DNA of 64,000 nucleotides from Synechocystis sp. PCC 7509. GTDB taxonomy: Bacteria; Cyanobacteriota; Cyanobacteriia; Cyanobacteriales; Chroococcidiopsidaceae. The notes beneath the pieces are model-generated. The model ran no database searches, was not told the origin of the DNA, and saw nothing but the letters and a program-made list of their open reading frames with translations. Shown piece by piece: positions 32,951-41,990 of the stretch. Every line of letters begins with the position of its first letter. Position 1 is the first letter of the stretch. The stretch spans positions 1,135,193-1,199,192 of the forward strand of contig NZ_ALVU02000001.1 in assembly GCF_000332075.2 (NCBI RefSeq), in the 5' to 3' direction. Position numbers and translations under genes: made by a program.

Positions 32951-33610
32951 TTAAGCTACACCTGTAAATAACTGCTCAAAGCTCTGTTGTGGTGCTTCTT
33001 CCTTCGCGACAATTTCCACAATCTTATTGCGAGCGGCGGCTTGCGATAGAGCTTCAATGCAGACTTGCGCTACTTTAGTACGAGGAATGCTGCCATCAAA
33101 CAGCGTATCTACCGAAGACATGACAATAGAACTATTATTGTCTTCATTTTTCAATCCCCCAGGGCGCACAATTGTGTAGACAAGTCCGCTTTTTTGAATA
33201 TATTCCTCGGCTTGCTTCTTCCAGACTAAAATTAACCAAAACAAATTTAGCGGATGAAATAGCTTAGATGTACATAAAGAAGATACAAACACAAAATGCT
33301 CAATTCCTTTAGTTTTAGCAACATCGACCAAATTTTTAGTCCCTTCATAATCTACTTTATAAGGACTTGTGGGGTCAAAACTTGGTTTAGCACCCGTCGC
33401 ACACAAAATTACCGTACTATCACCTATAGCCTCGCTTAATGTCTCTGGTTTTAATACGTCACCAACTACTAACTGCGCGGACTCTGGCAAAATGGCTCTA
33501 GCTTGCTCTAAGTCTCTCACCATTGCCCGAACGGGAATATTCCGCTCTACCAACTGGTTGACAATCCGCCGCCCAGTTTCGCCTGTTGCCCCTGCTACAA
33601 ATGCTTTCAT
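32951..33610 (-). CDS. atypical SDR, NAD(P)-binding protein, 219 aa
   Basis: An NmrA/atypical short-chain dehydrogenase fold. The nucleotide loop is MKAFVAGATGETGRRIVNQL with the GxxGxxG pattern, followed by VRAMVRDLEQAR, where the Arg favours NADP. The stretch HFVFVSSLCTSKLFHPL stands in the place of the catalytic Ser/Tyr region without a proper YxxxK. Such proteins in cyanobacteria include chlorophyll- and PSII-associated factors, but nothing here fixes the substrate. It lies 22 bases upstream of the lysozyme-like gene and may be co-transcribed. Confidence 0.75.
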   Translation of the reverse strand: MKAFVAGATGETGRRIVNQLVERNIPVRAMVRDLEQARAILPESAQLVVGDVLKPETLSEAIGDSTVILCATGAKPSFDPTSPYKVDYEGTKNLVDVAKTKGIEHFVFVSSLCTSKLFHPLNLFWLILVWKKQAEEYIQKSGLVYTIVRPGGLKNEDNNSSIVMSSVDTLFDGSIPRTKVAQVCIEALSQAAARNKIVEIVAKEEAPQQSFEQLFTGVA

Positions 33611-33802
33611 ATCAAAATTGTGCCTACACTATAAAGAAATTTACTGACAAACTAGCAAACTTCTATTTACCCTATTGTAGATTTACTGAATAAAACCCTA
33701 AAGTTTTTAGATTTGATGAAGATGTTAGTTTCAGTGAAACATTGACTTCAATAATGGGAATCCTGAAGTTAGAGCCAAGCACCGTCACACAATTAAAAGC
33801 TT

Positions 33803-34459
33803 ATGTTGTCACAAAACCACGAATATCAATCACGAGAAGCCGCTACATGGGATGTAAGAGCAATGTCACAGACGGACGCGGATGCCCTCGCGCCTATATC
33901 AATGCGTTTTTCCGGTCAATTTGCTGACTGTATGGAAATGTATGCGCCAGCTTCTACAGTGGCGGAATATCTCAATACTCATCAACAGTGGTTTTGTCGC
34001 TGCGCCCAGCCTATGAAGGTAGAAACAATTTCTGTAAATGGTTATGCTTTGGTAATTGGTCGCTTTGGCGCATTTGGTTATGATGTAGAGCCAAAGGTTG
34101 GTTTGGAGCTTTTACCCCCAGAAAATGGCGTATACCGGATCAAAACGATCGCTATTCCTAACTATGTCGCTCCAGGCTATGATGTTGATTTTAAGGCGGT
34201 AATGGAGCTAGTAGAAGTTCCCGCCGATAGTCAAGGAAAAGTAGTTACAAAAGTAGAGTGGACGCTGGACTTAAACGTTGATGTCCAGTTTCCTAGATTT
34301 ATTTATCGCTTGCCTAAGTCAGTAATTAAAAATACAGGCGATCGCTTACTTAACCAAATTGTCCGCCAAGTATCCCACCGTTTAACTGCTAAAGTGCAGG
34401 CAGATTTTTACAAATCTGTAGGGCTACCCAAGCCTCTTAAATCCAAATGTCATAAGTAG
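33803..34459 (+). CDS. DUF1997 family protein, 218 aa
   Basis: DUF1997 proteins occur in cyanobacteria and plant plastids and are of unknown function. The sequence shows the family's beta-rich START-like pattern: SMRFSGQFADCMEMYAP, RCAQPMKVETISVNGYALVI, and FGYDVEPKVGLELLPPENGV through WTLDLNVDVQFPRFIYRLPK, ending in RLTAKVQADFYKSVGLP. No membrane or signal segment is seen. The first 20 residues look unlike the family, and the ATG at 33866 (MSQTDADA) is an alternative start. It is convergent with a DUF4079 gene. Confidence 0.75.
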   Translation: MLSQNHEYQSREAATWDVRAMSQTDADALAPISMRFSGQFADCMEMYAPASTVAEYLNTHQQWFCRCAQPMKVETISVNGYALVIGRFGAFGYDVEPKVGLELLPPENGVYRIKTIAIPNYVAPGYDVDFKAVMELVEVPADSQGKVVTKVEWTLDLNVDVQFPRFIYRLPKSVIKNTGDRLLNQIVRQVSHRLTAKVQADFYKSVGLPKPLKSKCHK

Positions 34460-34472
34460 GCTTGGATTTTAA
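34437..34472. terminator. hairpin between the DUF1997 and DUF4079 genes
   Basis: TTAAATCCAA (34437-34446) pairs with TTGGATTTTAA (34462-34472, one bulged T). The stop codon of the DUF1997 gene lies in the loop. The A/T-rich outer ends allow termination in both directions. Confidence 0.65.
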
Positions 34473-34480
34473 GCTAATTT

Positions 34481-34951
34481 TTACAGTTTGCTGAGAATGT
34501 TTAAAATAATTTGGATTCCGCTCACGGCTTGCCAAGCAAATAAGGCTAAAAGAGCAGAATTTAATACTATATGCGTGTATCTTGCCCAATCTTGACCTTT
34601 TTGCATATAAGGAGACAAACTAGCAGAAACTGCAATCATTCCTGTCATCCCCAATCCTGCTAACAAATGTGACCCAAGAAATAACTTTTGGTTGTTGATA
34701 TAGGTAGCGCCCATGCCGATTAATGTCCCTACTACCATTAATCCCAAAAGGATCGAGCCAATTTGATAATGCCTATTGTTGAATTTTCCCTTGATTAGCT
34801 CTTTTTTAACTTCACCTTCAGCGTATCTAGTCTGCCGAACTTTCACGCCTAGGTATAGCGCGTAAACCGAAACTCCTAGCAAAACAAACATTAAAAGTGG
34901 GTGAAAAATATTTAGCCAAGGTTTGATTTCTGTGGGAATTTCCAGACTCAT
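34481..34951 (-). CDS. DUF4079 family membrane protein, 156 aa
   Basis: Four membrane helices in the DUF4079 arrangement: IFHPLLMFVLLGVSVYALYL with the conserved His, a basic loop (VRQTRYAEGEVKKEL), GSILLGLMVVGTLIGMGA, LGSHLLAGLGMTGMIAVSAS with a second His, and YTHIVLNSALLALFAWQAVS with a third. The regularly placed histidines in separate helices resemble haem-coordinating cytochrome b561-like bundles, so a redox role is a reasonable inference. It is shorter than the DUF4079 protein at 12256-12972 and lacks its cysteine tail. It stands alone and is not close to a redox partner. Confidence 0.8.
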   Translation of the reverse strand: MSLEIPTEIKPWLNIFHPLLMFVLLGVSVYALYLGVKVRQTRYAEGEVKKELIKGKFNNRHYQIGSILLGLMVVGTLIGMGATYINNQKLFLGSHLLAGLGMTGMIAVSASLSPYMQKGQDWARYTHIVLNSALLALFAWQAVSGIQIILNILSKL

Positions 34952-35379
34952 AATGTCCTATCGTGTTTCTTAATATGCTTGATAAAACTTAGCATAACTG
35001 CTTTAAAAAACATATTTCAATAGCTATAACGAGTTTCTAGTTCGTAAAAAACATACAAAGTAACTGCTCCCAGCTTGCCAAAGCTCAATGTAGTTAAAAT
35101 CACCTTTGACCTAAACGCAACGTGGTATCCCGGAAATTAGGGGAATTTCGATGGATTGCTATAGTCAGGAGCGACATTACTTTACTATTCAAAAACCTAC
35201 GCACTATCAATAATTAAATATAAAATAATACTAAGTGTTTGTATGAAGGTAGACATATTTACAATTAATTTCGAGGAAATTAAGAAATTATTTACCGAAT
35301 CCATGAGCAGTAAAATTAGCAGTGCGTGGCTATAAAGTATAATTTCTAGCATTAGGCGGGGCAAGGTGCTAAAGAAAGT
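34952..35379. other. noncoding region upstream of the ankyrin gene
   Basis: About 430 bases with short frames only. It is the divergent control region of the DUF4079 and ankyrin genes. No clear promoter or RNA structure was identified. Confidence 0.4.
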
Positions 35380-36834
35380 ATGGCTTCTAATCAGGATATT
35401 TTGTTGCTTAAAGCGGCAAAAATTGGCAACATTAAGCAAGTTATAGCGTTATTAGCAGCAGGGGCGGATGTCAATGCCAAAACGCGCGATCGCACTACGG
35501 TTTTAATGTTTGCCACGATAGGAGGCTATAGCGAAATTGTCCGTTTGCTAATTGAACGGGGCGCCGATCTCAATGCCCATCGCAAATTTGGAGCCACCGC
35601 CCTGATGTTAGCGGCGGCAAATCATCAAGTTGATGGCACACAAATTTTGCTCAGTTACGGTGCGGAGGTCAACGCCACAAATGACGATGGTAGTACAGCA
35701 TTAATGGCAGCGTCCCTAAAAAATGATCTTGAAATTGTCCAACTGCTTCTAGCTGCTGGGGCAGATATCTTTATCAAAGATCGAGATGAAGATACGGCGC
35801 TAATTGTAGCTGTACAGCACGGACACACTAAAGTAGTGCGCAGTCTTTTAGCCGCAGGTACAGATATAAATCGTTCTAAACACGGCGAAACAGCTTTAAT
35901 GTTGGCTGCCGTCCAAGGACACAGTCAAATAGTACAGGTATTGTTGGAGTATGGAGCAGCGCTAAATAGTAAAAACTTAGACGGTAGAACGGCTTTAATG
36001 CAAGCGGTAGTCGCGTCGTCCCTACCGGAGATTGAGTTATTGCTTGCTAAAGGCGCAGACGCAAATATTCAAGACAGCGAAGGCGAAACAGCTTTAATGC
36101 TGAGTTGCGACTTGGGTAATTTTAAAATTGTCCAACTACTGCTACAGGGAGCGGATCTAAACGTCAAAAACAAAGAGGGAGAAACTGCACTCATGGCGGC
36201 GGTGGCGGGGGGCTATAGTGCCGTTGCGGTGTCCTTAATCGATCGCGGTGCAGATATCAACGCCCAAGACTTTAATGGCGACACAGCCCTCCATTTGGCG
36301 GCGGTGGAAGGCTACTATGAGCTTGTACAAATTTTATTAGAGCGCGGTGCTAATCCCTCATTAACTAATCAGCTAGGAGATTCACCTTTATTACTAGCAG
36401 TTTTGCAGGGACACAGCAAAATTGTCGCCGCGCTATTGAGTCACAGAGCCGATTTGAACGCGCCGATGGGGGAATTGTTAACTATTGCCGCAGCCCAAGG
36501 CGATCGCGCTACTGTACAGGTACTACTAGATTTTGGATGCGATCCCAATTTTCAAGGCTCTGATGGCAAGACAGCTTTAATTAAAGCCGCCCAAAGCGAT
36601 CGCCTAGCCATAATCCAACTATTGGTAGCAAAAACCGATGTCAACCTCCAAGACACTGCTCAAGCTACAGCCTTGATGTGGGCAGCTTCACGGGGCGATT
36701 TTCAAGCAGTGCAATTATTGGTGCAAGCTGGAGCCAATATAGACATAAAAAATCGCGGCGGTTACACAGCTTTAGCATTGGCAGAATTTAATGGTTACAA
36801 AAATATCGTGGAAATGTTGCAGTTAGAAAAATAA
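35380..36834 (+). CDS. ankyrin-repeat protein, 484 aa
   Basis: The whole protein from about residue 8 is a run of about 14 ankyrin repeats of 32-33 residues. Each carries the G-x-T-ALM-x-A-A and L-L-x-x-GAD-x-N pattern (for example LLAAGADVNAKTRDRTTVLM and LLERGANPSLTNQLGDSPLL). Repeats of this kind form a curved scaffold for protein binding; no enzymatic domain or signal peptide is present, so it should be cytosolic. The partner is unknown. The gene stands alone and is followed by a strong terminator. The repeats are diverged at DNA level and show no obvious recent duplications. Confidence 0.92.
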   Translation: MASNQDILLLKAAKIGNIKQVIALLAAGADVNAKTRDRTTVLMFATIGGYSEIVRLLIERGADLNAHRKFGATALMLAAANHQVDGTQILLSYGAEVNATNDDGSTALMAASLKNDLEIVQLLLAAGADIFIKDRDEDTALIVAVQHGHTKVVRSLLAAGTDINRSKHGETALMLAAVQGHSQIVQVLLEYGAALNSKNLDGRTALMQAVVASSLPEIELLLAKGADANIQDSEGETALMLSCDLGNFKIVQLLLQGADLNVKNKEGETALMAAVAGGYSAVAVSLIDRGADINAQDFNGDTALHLAAVEGYYELVQILLERGANPSLTNQLGDSPLLLAVLQGHSKIVAALLSHRADLNAPMGELLTIAAAQGDRATVQVLLDFGCDPNFQGSDGKTALIKAAQSDRLAIIQLLVAKTDVNLQDTAQATALMWAASRGDFQAVQLLVQAGANIDIKNRGGYTALALAEFNGYKNIVEMLQLEK

Positions 36835-36854
36835 CCTCCTGTAAGCAGGAGGTT
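36833..36854. terminator. terminator hairpin between the ankyrin gene and the REC-ATPase gene
   Basis: A perfect 9-bp stem (36833-36841 with 36846-36854) around the loop TAAG. It starts at the ankyrin stop codon and sits between convergent genes. Confidence 0.75.
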
Positions 36855-36861
36855 CATTAAT

Positions 36862-37956
36862 TCAAGCGCACTTGAGATCGATACACACAGTAGTAGTTGG
36901 CTCGGTTTTTGCAGATTTGATTATTAATTGCCCATCGTGGAGTTCAGCAAGCTTCTTGGCAATCACTAACCCTAAACCACAACCACGCTGCTCGTAAAAC
37001 TCGCGCTCAAATTGTCTGCACGCGCCGATACTGGCAATTTGCTCTAAAGTCATCGCACACCCACTATTAGAAACCGTTAGCTGAAAAAGGTCATTATCTA
37101 CAGTGGCTTTAATCTGTACGGGTGTCCCATCTTCGGAGAACTTAAAAGCATTATCAATAACTTCTTCACCGATTTTTCGCAAATCTTGTTCGGCAATTTT
37201 TACCCCAGCGCGAGCGATATTTAAAGTTAAGTCTGCCTCCCGCCCGTACTGCGTAGCTTTTTGAGTTGCTACTTCTACAATTACCGTGTTGGGGTTAGAT
37301 GTCCGACAATTGCTCAATACTTCAACTTCTTGGGAATTGAGGTTTAAAGACTTTAGTTTTGAGTAAATAATGAAGTTTTCCATCAACCGATGCAGGTACA
37401 TTGTTGAATGATTAATATGCTCGGCGACGGTGAGTAGTTCCTGGGGGGCAATTGAATCGTGTTCGTCTACTAGCTTTTGAGTCAAGTTAAAAATTTGATA
37501 AATTGGACTGAGCAGTTCTTCGGGTAGTGCGTCGGTGATACTTTGAACAAAACTAACTAATTCTTCTTCAAAGTGTTGAGCGACAACAGCTTGTTTTTCG
37601 AGGCGAGTGGCGATCGCTCCCAACAATTCGGTTTTTGTAAATGGTTTGGTTAAGTAATCATCTGCTCCTAATTCCATTCCTTGACGCAAGGAAGCTTTAT
37701 CAGCTTTTGCCGTCAAAAAAATAAACGGGATTGCGGCAGTATTTGGGTTTTGGCGCAAAGTTTTTAGCACTTCATAACCATCTAGCTCCGGCATCATCAC
37801 ATCGCAAATAATCAAATCCGGGCGATCGGCTAGAGCTAACTTTACTCCGTCTAAACCGTTTTCTGCACCTAATGTATCAAACCCCTCAGATCCAAGACGT
37901 TCTAACAGGTTTTCTCTAATCAAAAACTCGTCTTCAATTACTAAAATCTTATTCAT
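36862..37956 (-). CDS. receiver domain plus HATPase, phosphoacceptor histidine replaced, 364 aa
   Basis: Residues 1-120 are a receiver: phosphoacceptor Asp in LIICDVMMPELDGYE, Lys in YLTKPF. The middle helical part corresponds to a HisKA dimerisation region, but where kinases have HELRTPL the sequence reads ALPEELLSPIYQIF, so the phosphorylated His is Glu. The following helix HINHSTMYLHRLMENFIIYS is preserved. The C-terminal ATPase domain keeps the N box (IDNAFKFSEDG) and GCGLGLVIAKKL. It may act as a receiver-controlled partner or inhibitor of the neighbouring kinase instead of a self-phosphorylating enzyme. Its start overlaps the end of the 1067-aa kinase gene by 8 bases. Confidence 0.88.
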   Translation of the reverse strand: MNKILVIEDEFLIRENLLERLGSEGFDTLGAENGLDGVKLALADRPDLIICDVMMPELDGYEVLKTLRQNPNTAAIPFIFLTAKADKASLRQGMELGADDYLTKPFTKTELLGAIATRLEKQAVVAQHFEEELVSFVQSITDALPEELLSPIYQIFNLTQKLVDEHDSIAPQELLTVAEHINHSTMYLHRLMENFIIYSKLKSLNLNSQEVEVLSNCRTSNPNTVIVEVATQKATQYGREADLTLNIARAGVKIAEQDLRKIGEEVIDNAFKFSEDGTPVQIKATVDNDLFQLTVSNSGCAMTLEQIASIGACRQFEREFYEQRGCGLGLVIAKKLAELHDGQLIIKSAKTEPTTTVCIDLKCA

Positions 37957-40900
37957 ATATTTTTTCTGGTGTTGTGAGAGGAATAGAAACTAAAAATGTG
38001 CTACCTATACCAACGGCACTTTCTACAGCAATTTTTCCTTGATGTGAGTCTACCGCCTTTTTGACGATCGCAAGTCCCAAACCCGTCCCGGAAATATTAC
38101 CAACATTGCTGGCTCTATAAAACGAGCTAAACAAGCCCTCTTGTTCAATCTTTGGAATGCCAATACCTCGATCTTGAATTTTAAAACTTACTTCTTTTTG
38201 CTGGCAATCAAGATCAAAATTAATTATCCCTCCATTAGGTGAATACTTAATCGCATTTGATAGTAAATTACTCAAAATATGCCGTAATAGTTTTTCATCT
38301 ATGTAAGCGTGAAGCTCGTTAGTTTGGCTCACAAAAGCGATATGGTGATTTCTGATACTAGCCGGGTGTAGTTCGTCTACCAAATCACGGCAAAATTGAA
38401 CTACATCCAGCAATATGGGATGACAATCTAGTTTACCCATTTCGGCTTTGCCAATTAACATCACGTCATCTAATAATTGCGTCATGTGCTTGACCGTATC
38501 TTTAATGCGATGAAAATATAACTGTTTTTTTTCTTCGCTCCAAATAGCACCAAAGTCTTCTAGCAATTCCGCCGAAGATAAGATAGTAGTTAGCGGCGTG
38601 CGAAACTCGTGGGAAGTCATACTCACAAAACGGGACTTCAATTCGTTTAGATGTTTTTCTGTTTTTAGCGCACTACTAACTTCCGTTTCTGCTCGCTTAC
38701 GCTCGGTAATATCTCTAACTATAACGATCGCTTCATTTTCCCCACTTACAGAAATCCGAGCCTCGTATTGACAAGTCGGATCGTTCAAAAACATCTGACA
38801 CTCAAAAACTTGTAATTCTCCGGTGGCGATCGCATTTTTAATTCCATTCATTGTCAGTTCGGCTACATCCGTAGGCATTACCTCACAAACGCTTTTACCC
38901 AAAAATTCCTCTGGGGGTATTGGCACCTGATGAGTTTTACTGGCTTTAAAATTCACAAAAATACCATCAGCGCTAATCCGAAACATCAAGTCTGGTAAAG
39001 CATTAACTAAGGCGTGATTGGTAGCTAGGCTAGAACGAAAGGCTGCCTCGGTTTGCTTGCGTTCGGTAATATCTCGACCTTCCAATAGCAGTAAAACAAC
39101 ATTACCTATTTCGTCGGTGACGGGCTTAATTGAGAAATCCACTGTAACCACTATATTTCCCGTACCAACAATCTCTACTTCGTAGCGAACAAAATTCCCT
39201 GCCTGTGCCTGATAAATCGCATCTTTAAGTTGTTCAATTTGGACTACTGGAGAATGCCGCCACCAAGTTGTTTCCCAAAAGAGGTGTCCTACGACTTCTT
39301 TAAGCTTTACCCCAGCAAAATCAAGAGCAGTTTGGTTTACTTCTAGCACCACACCATCGCAAGTTAGCAGCCCAATAAACTGAAACGCTTGGTCAAATAC
39401 AGCTTTAAATAGTTTCTCGCTTTCTCTTAGCGCGGCGGCAGCTTGTTTGTTTTCGGTGATATCTTGGAGCGTACCCGAAGTACCTAAAATATTTCCCTGT
39501 TCGTCCAAGGTCAAACGCGCATAAACTTCAATCCAACGATAGCCGCCGTACTTTGTCAAGTAACGAACTTCATGACGGCAGTATTGTTGCTGACGTTGAA
39601 GGAGATAAAGGAAAAATTCTAGATTTTGCTGGCGATCGCTTTCATGAATGTAGTCTAAGAAATTTGTTCCCAGACTTTCATCAATGGTAAATTCGGTAAT
39701 TTCTGTCCAAGCTGGATTGAGAAAAGTCCACAATCCCATCGCATCTGTTTGAAAAATCACCTCTTTAACGTTATCAACTACCGAGCGATAATTCTTTTCG
39801 CTCTCTTGCAGGGCTTTTTCGGCATTAAAGCGATCGCTGATATCTTGAGCTAAAGAGGCAACCCCCACTACATCGCCATTGCTATCTACTAAAGGAGTAT
39901 TAAACCACTCGCAAACAATTGTTTTGCCATCTTTGGTAATATTTTCATTGATGTGATGAGCGCCGCCTGCTTGCGTCAATAACTCCGTCATTACTCGTTC
40001 TACATCGCTTCGCGCCGCTTCTGGTACTAATAGCCCCGTCGCATGGCAACCAATAGCTTCTTGTGGGTAGTAGCCAAAAATATTTTCTGCTGCCCGATTC
40101 CAGTTAGTAATATTAAAGTTCAAGTCCCATTCCAAAATCGCTACTGGCGTTTGCTCAAAGTGCATTGCTAGTTTTTGCTCGGACTTTTTGAGAGCTTCTT
40201 GAACTTGGATGCGATCGCTTATATCTTTAGCAATGCCAATAAAGCCTATAATATTATCGTAGCGATCGCGTAAAGCTGTAACCGATAGCATGACAGGAAA
40301 ACGGCTACCATCAGAGCGAATATAAGTCCATTCCCGCTCGTCTACCTGTCCGTAACGGGCTTTGGCTACAAAAACTTCAAATCCTGCCTCAATGGTTCTT
40401 CCCATTTTTTGGGAGAGTTCGCCCGCGTACTGTGTGACTTCCTCTAAATCGTGAATCAACCCAGGAGTTTGCCCAATAAGTTCTGTGGCTGTATATCCCA
40501 ACCAGCGCTCGGTAGCAGCATTAACAGTTTGAATAATTCCGTCTTTAGTGGTGGAGATAATTGAATAATTTGCCCCATCCAAAATCCCTTGCTGAAACCT
40601 GACCACTTTTTGGAGAGTTTCGTCGGCTTTTTGGCATTGAGTTGTAGACTCTTGGAGTGCTACTAAGTTGCGCCGTAAACGTAATTGCGTCATCACTTGC
40701 CGCGACAAAACTACTAAAGCATCTTGTTGTTCGTTGCTTAGTTGGCGGGGTACATAGTCTATTACACACAAAGTACCTAAAGAAAAACCTTCAGGATCGA
40801 TTAATGGTGCGCCCGCATAAAATCGGATACCAGGCTTGCCCGTAACTAGAGGATTGTCAGCAAAACGCTCGTCAAGCTCGGCATCAGGGATAATTAACGG

Positions 40901-41152
40901 CTCTATTTGTAAAATCGCATGGGCGCAAAAGGCATCATCTCTAGCAGTTTGCAAGATTTCGATGCCAAGCTTAGATTTGAACCACTGGCGATCGCGATCA
41001 ATTAAACTAATCATTGCTGTGGGAACTCCACAAATATACGCTGCCAAACGTGTTAGATCGTCAAAAACACTTTCAATTGCAGTATCAAGAATTTCATAAT
41101 TACTCACTGCAAGCAATCTGGCAGCTTCATTACTGGGTAATGGCGCTTTCAC
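37949..41152 (-). CDS. GAF/multi-PAS sensor histidine kinase, 1067 aa
   Basis: A cytosolic multi-sensor kinase. An N-terminal GAF domain (about 20-165, with AYICGVPTAMISLIDRDRQW) is followed by about five PAS/PAC units, recognisable by LGYTATELIGQTPGLIHD, IFGYYPQEAIG, the FLNPAWTEITEFTIDESLG region, a PAS with ETTWW, and one with FRISADGIFVNFK. PAC pairs such as GFIGIAKDISDR separate them. HisKA has FVSMTSHEFRTPLTTILSS, and the ATPase has NLLSNAIKYSPNGG and GTGLGLAIVKKAV. No membrane span is seen. It is the middle gene of a three-gene set with the regulator at 41221-41766 and the REC-ATPase protein, with which it overlaps by 8 bases. Confidence 0.92.
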   Translation of the reverse strand: MKAPLPSNEAARLLAVSNYEILDTAIESVFDDLTRLAAYICGVPTAMISLIDRDRQWFKSKLGIEILQTARDDAFCAHAILQIEPLIIPDAELDERFADNPLVTGKPGIRFYAGAPLIDPEGFSLGTLCVIDYVPRQLSNEQQDALVVLSRQVMTQLRLRRNLVALQESTTQCQKADETLQKVVRFQQGILDGANYSIISTTKDGIIQTVNAATERWLGYTATELIGQTPGLIHDLEEVTQYAGELSQKMGRTIEAGFEVFVAKARYGQVDEREWTYIRSDGSRFPVMLSVTALRDRYDNIIGFIGIAKDISDRIQVQEALKKSEQKLAMHFEQTPVAILEWDLNFNITNWNRAAENIFGYYPQEAIGCHATGLLVPEAARSDVERVMTELLTQAGGAHHINENITKDGKTIVCEWFNTPLVDSNGDVVGVASLAQDISDRFNAEKALQESEKNYRSVVDNVKEVIFQTDAMGLWTFLNPAWTEITEFTIDESLGTNFLDYIHESDRQQNLEFFLYLLQRQQQYCRHEVRYLTKYGGYRWIEVYARLTLDEQGNILGTSGTLQDITENKQAAAALRESEKLFKAVFDQAFQFIGLLTCDGVVLEVNQTALDFAGVKLKEVVGHLFWETTWWRHSPVVQIEQLKDAIYQAQAGNFVRYEVEIVGTGNIVVTVDFSIKPVTDEIGNVVLLLLEGRDITERKQTEAAFRSSLATNHALVNALPDLMFRISADGIFVNFKASKTHQVPIPPEEFLGKSVCEVMPTDVAELTMNGIKNAIATGELQVFECQMFLNDPTCQYEARISVSGENEAIVIVRDITERKRAETEVSSALKTEKHLNELKSRFVSMTSHEFRTPLTTILSSAELLEDFGAIWSEEKKQLYFHRIKDTVKHMTQLLDDVMLIGKAEMGKLDCHPILLDVVQFCRDLVDELHPASIRNHHIAFVSQTNELHAYIDEKLLRHILSNLLSNAIKYSPNGGIINFDLDCQQKEVSFKIQDRGIGIPKIEQEGLFSSFYRASNVGNISGTGLGLAIVKKAVDSHQGKIAVESAVGIGSTFLVSIPLTTPEKIYE

Positions 41153-41220
41153 AGGGAAAATTCCTACCTTTATTTATCAAACCTCATGTTTTTGATTAAT
41201 AGCGATTGCCAAAGGTAATG

Positions 41221-41766
41221 CTATTTTTTGTTGATAAAACCGACGATTTGTCCAATTTGTTGCTTGAGAGCATTAATTTCTGCCTGCATACTCATAATTT
41301 TCTGCTGCATTACCTGAATTTCCGCAAATCCGGTACTGTACGTACTGCTACGAGTAATCCCGGCGGCGGTTGTTGTACCTTTAGCAGGTAATTTAGATTT
41401 TGCCATTGCTGACTTGATAGCGCCAATTAAATCTTTTTGCTCAAAGGGCTTTAAAATAAATTCAAAATGCTCAAACGGCTCTTGAATTTTCTCTATTACT
41501 TCTTCTTTGCGCCCAGACATTAAAACTAAGGGGATTTTGCGTAGTTCCGGGTTCTGTTGAATTTGCTGAAATACTTCCCAACCGCTCATTTTAGGCAAGA
41601 GAAAATCAAGCATAATTAAGTTAGGCAGTTCTTGGCGAATTAAATTGATCCCTTCTAATCCGTCTTTAGCTTCTAAAACTTCAAAGTTACCTGGGGGCAA
41701 CATTTCTTTTACCCGTACTCGAATTACGCGGCTGTCATCAATAACTAAAATTTTACGGCTGGTCAT
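41221..41766 (-). CDS. single-domain response regulator with coiled-coil tail, 181 aa
   Basis: The receiver occupies residues 1-125: ILVIDDSRVIRVRVKEML at the start, phosphoacceptor Asp in LIMLDFLLPKMSGWE, and Lys in FILKPFEQKDL. The rest is a low-complexity linker (KLPAKGTTTAAGITRSSTYS) and a short helix with heptad-like spacing (IQVMQQKIMSMQAEINALKQ), suited to oligomerise or bind a partner. No DNA-binding domain is present. It is the first gene of the RR/kinase/REC-ATPase set and ends 68 bases before the kinase start. Confidence 0.88.
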   Translation of the reverse strand: MTSRKILVIDDSRVIRVRVKEMLPPGNFEVLEAKDGLEGINLIRQELPNLIMLDFLLPKMSGWEVFQQIQQNPELRKIPLVLMSGRKEEVIEKIQEPFEHFEFILKPFEQKDLIGAIKSAMAKSKLPAKGTTTAAGITRSSTYSTGFAEIQVMQQKIMSMQAEINALKQQIGQIVGFINKK

Positions 41767-41990
41767 GAGTTAATCCTGTGCAGAAGAATTTGAATTTAAG
41801 ATAGTAAAATTACTAATGTAGTTATGACTTACATAACCCTAAATTAAACTTAACGCTAGGGCTACTATCCATTCAAGAGAAATTTTACTGAGAAGTGCAA
41901 TTAGAGCGGATTTTCCTTATTGTTAAATTAAGTAAATTTACGGATTCTTTTGTAAAATTCATCCAAATTATTTTAATTATTTACATACCT

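Noticed and set aside
41895-41990. GTG start adding a hydrophobic leader to LipA
   Set aside because: LipA is cytosolic and the 32 extra residues are AT-rich leader sequence.
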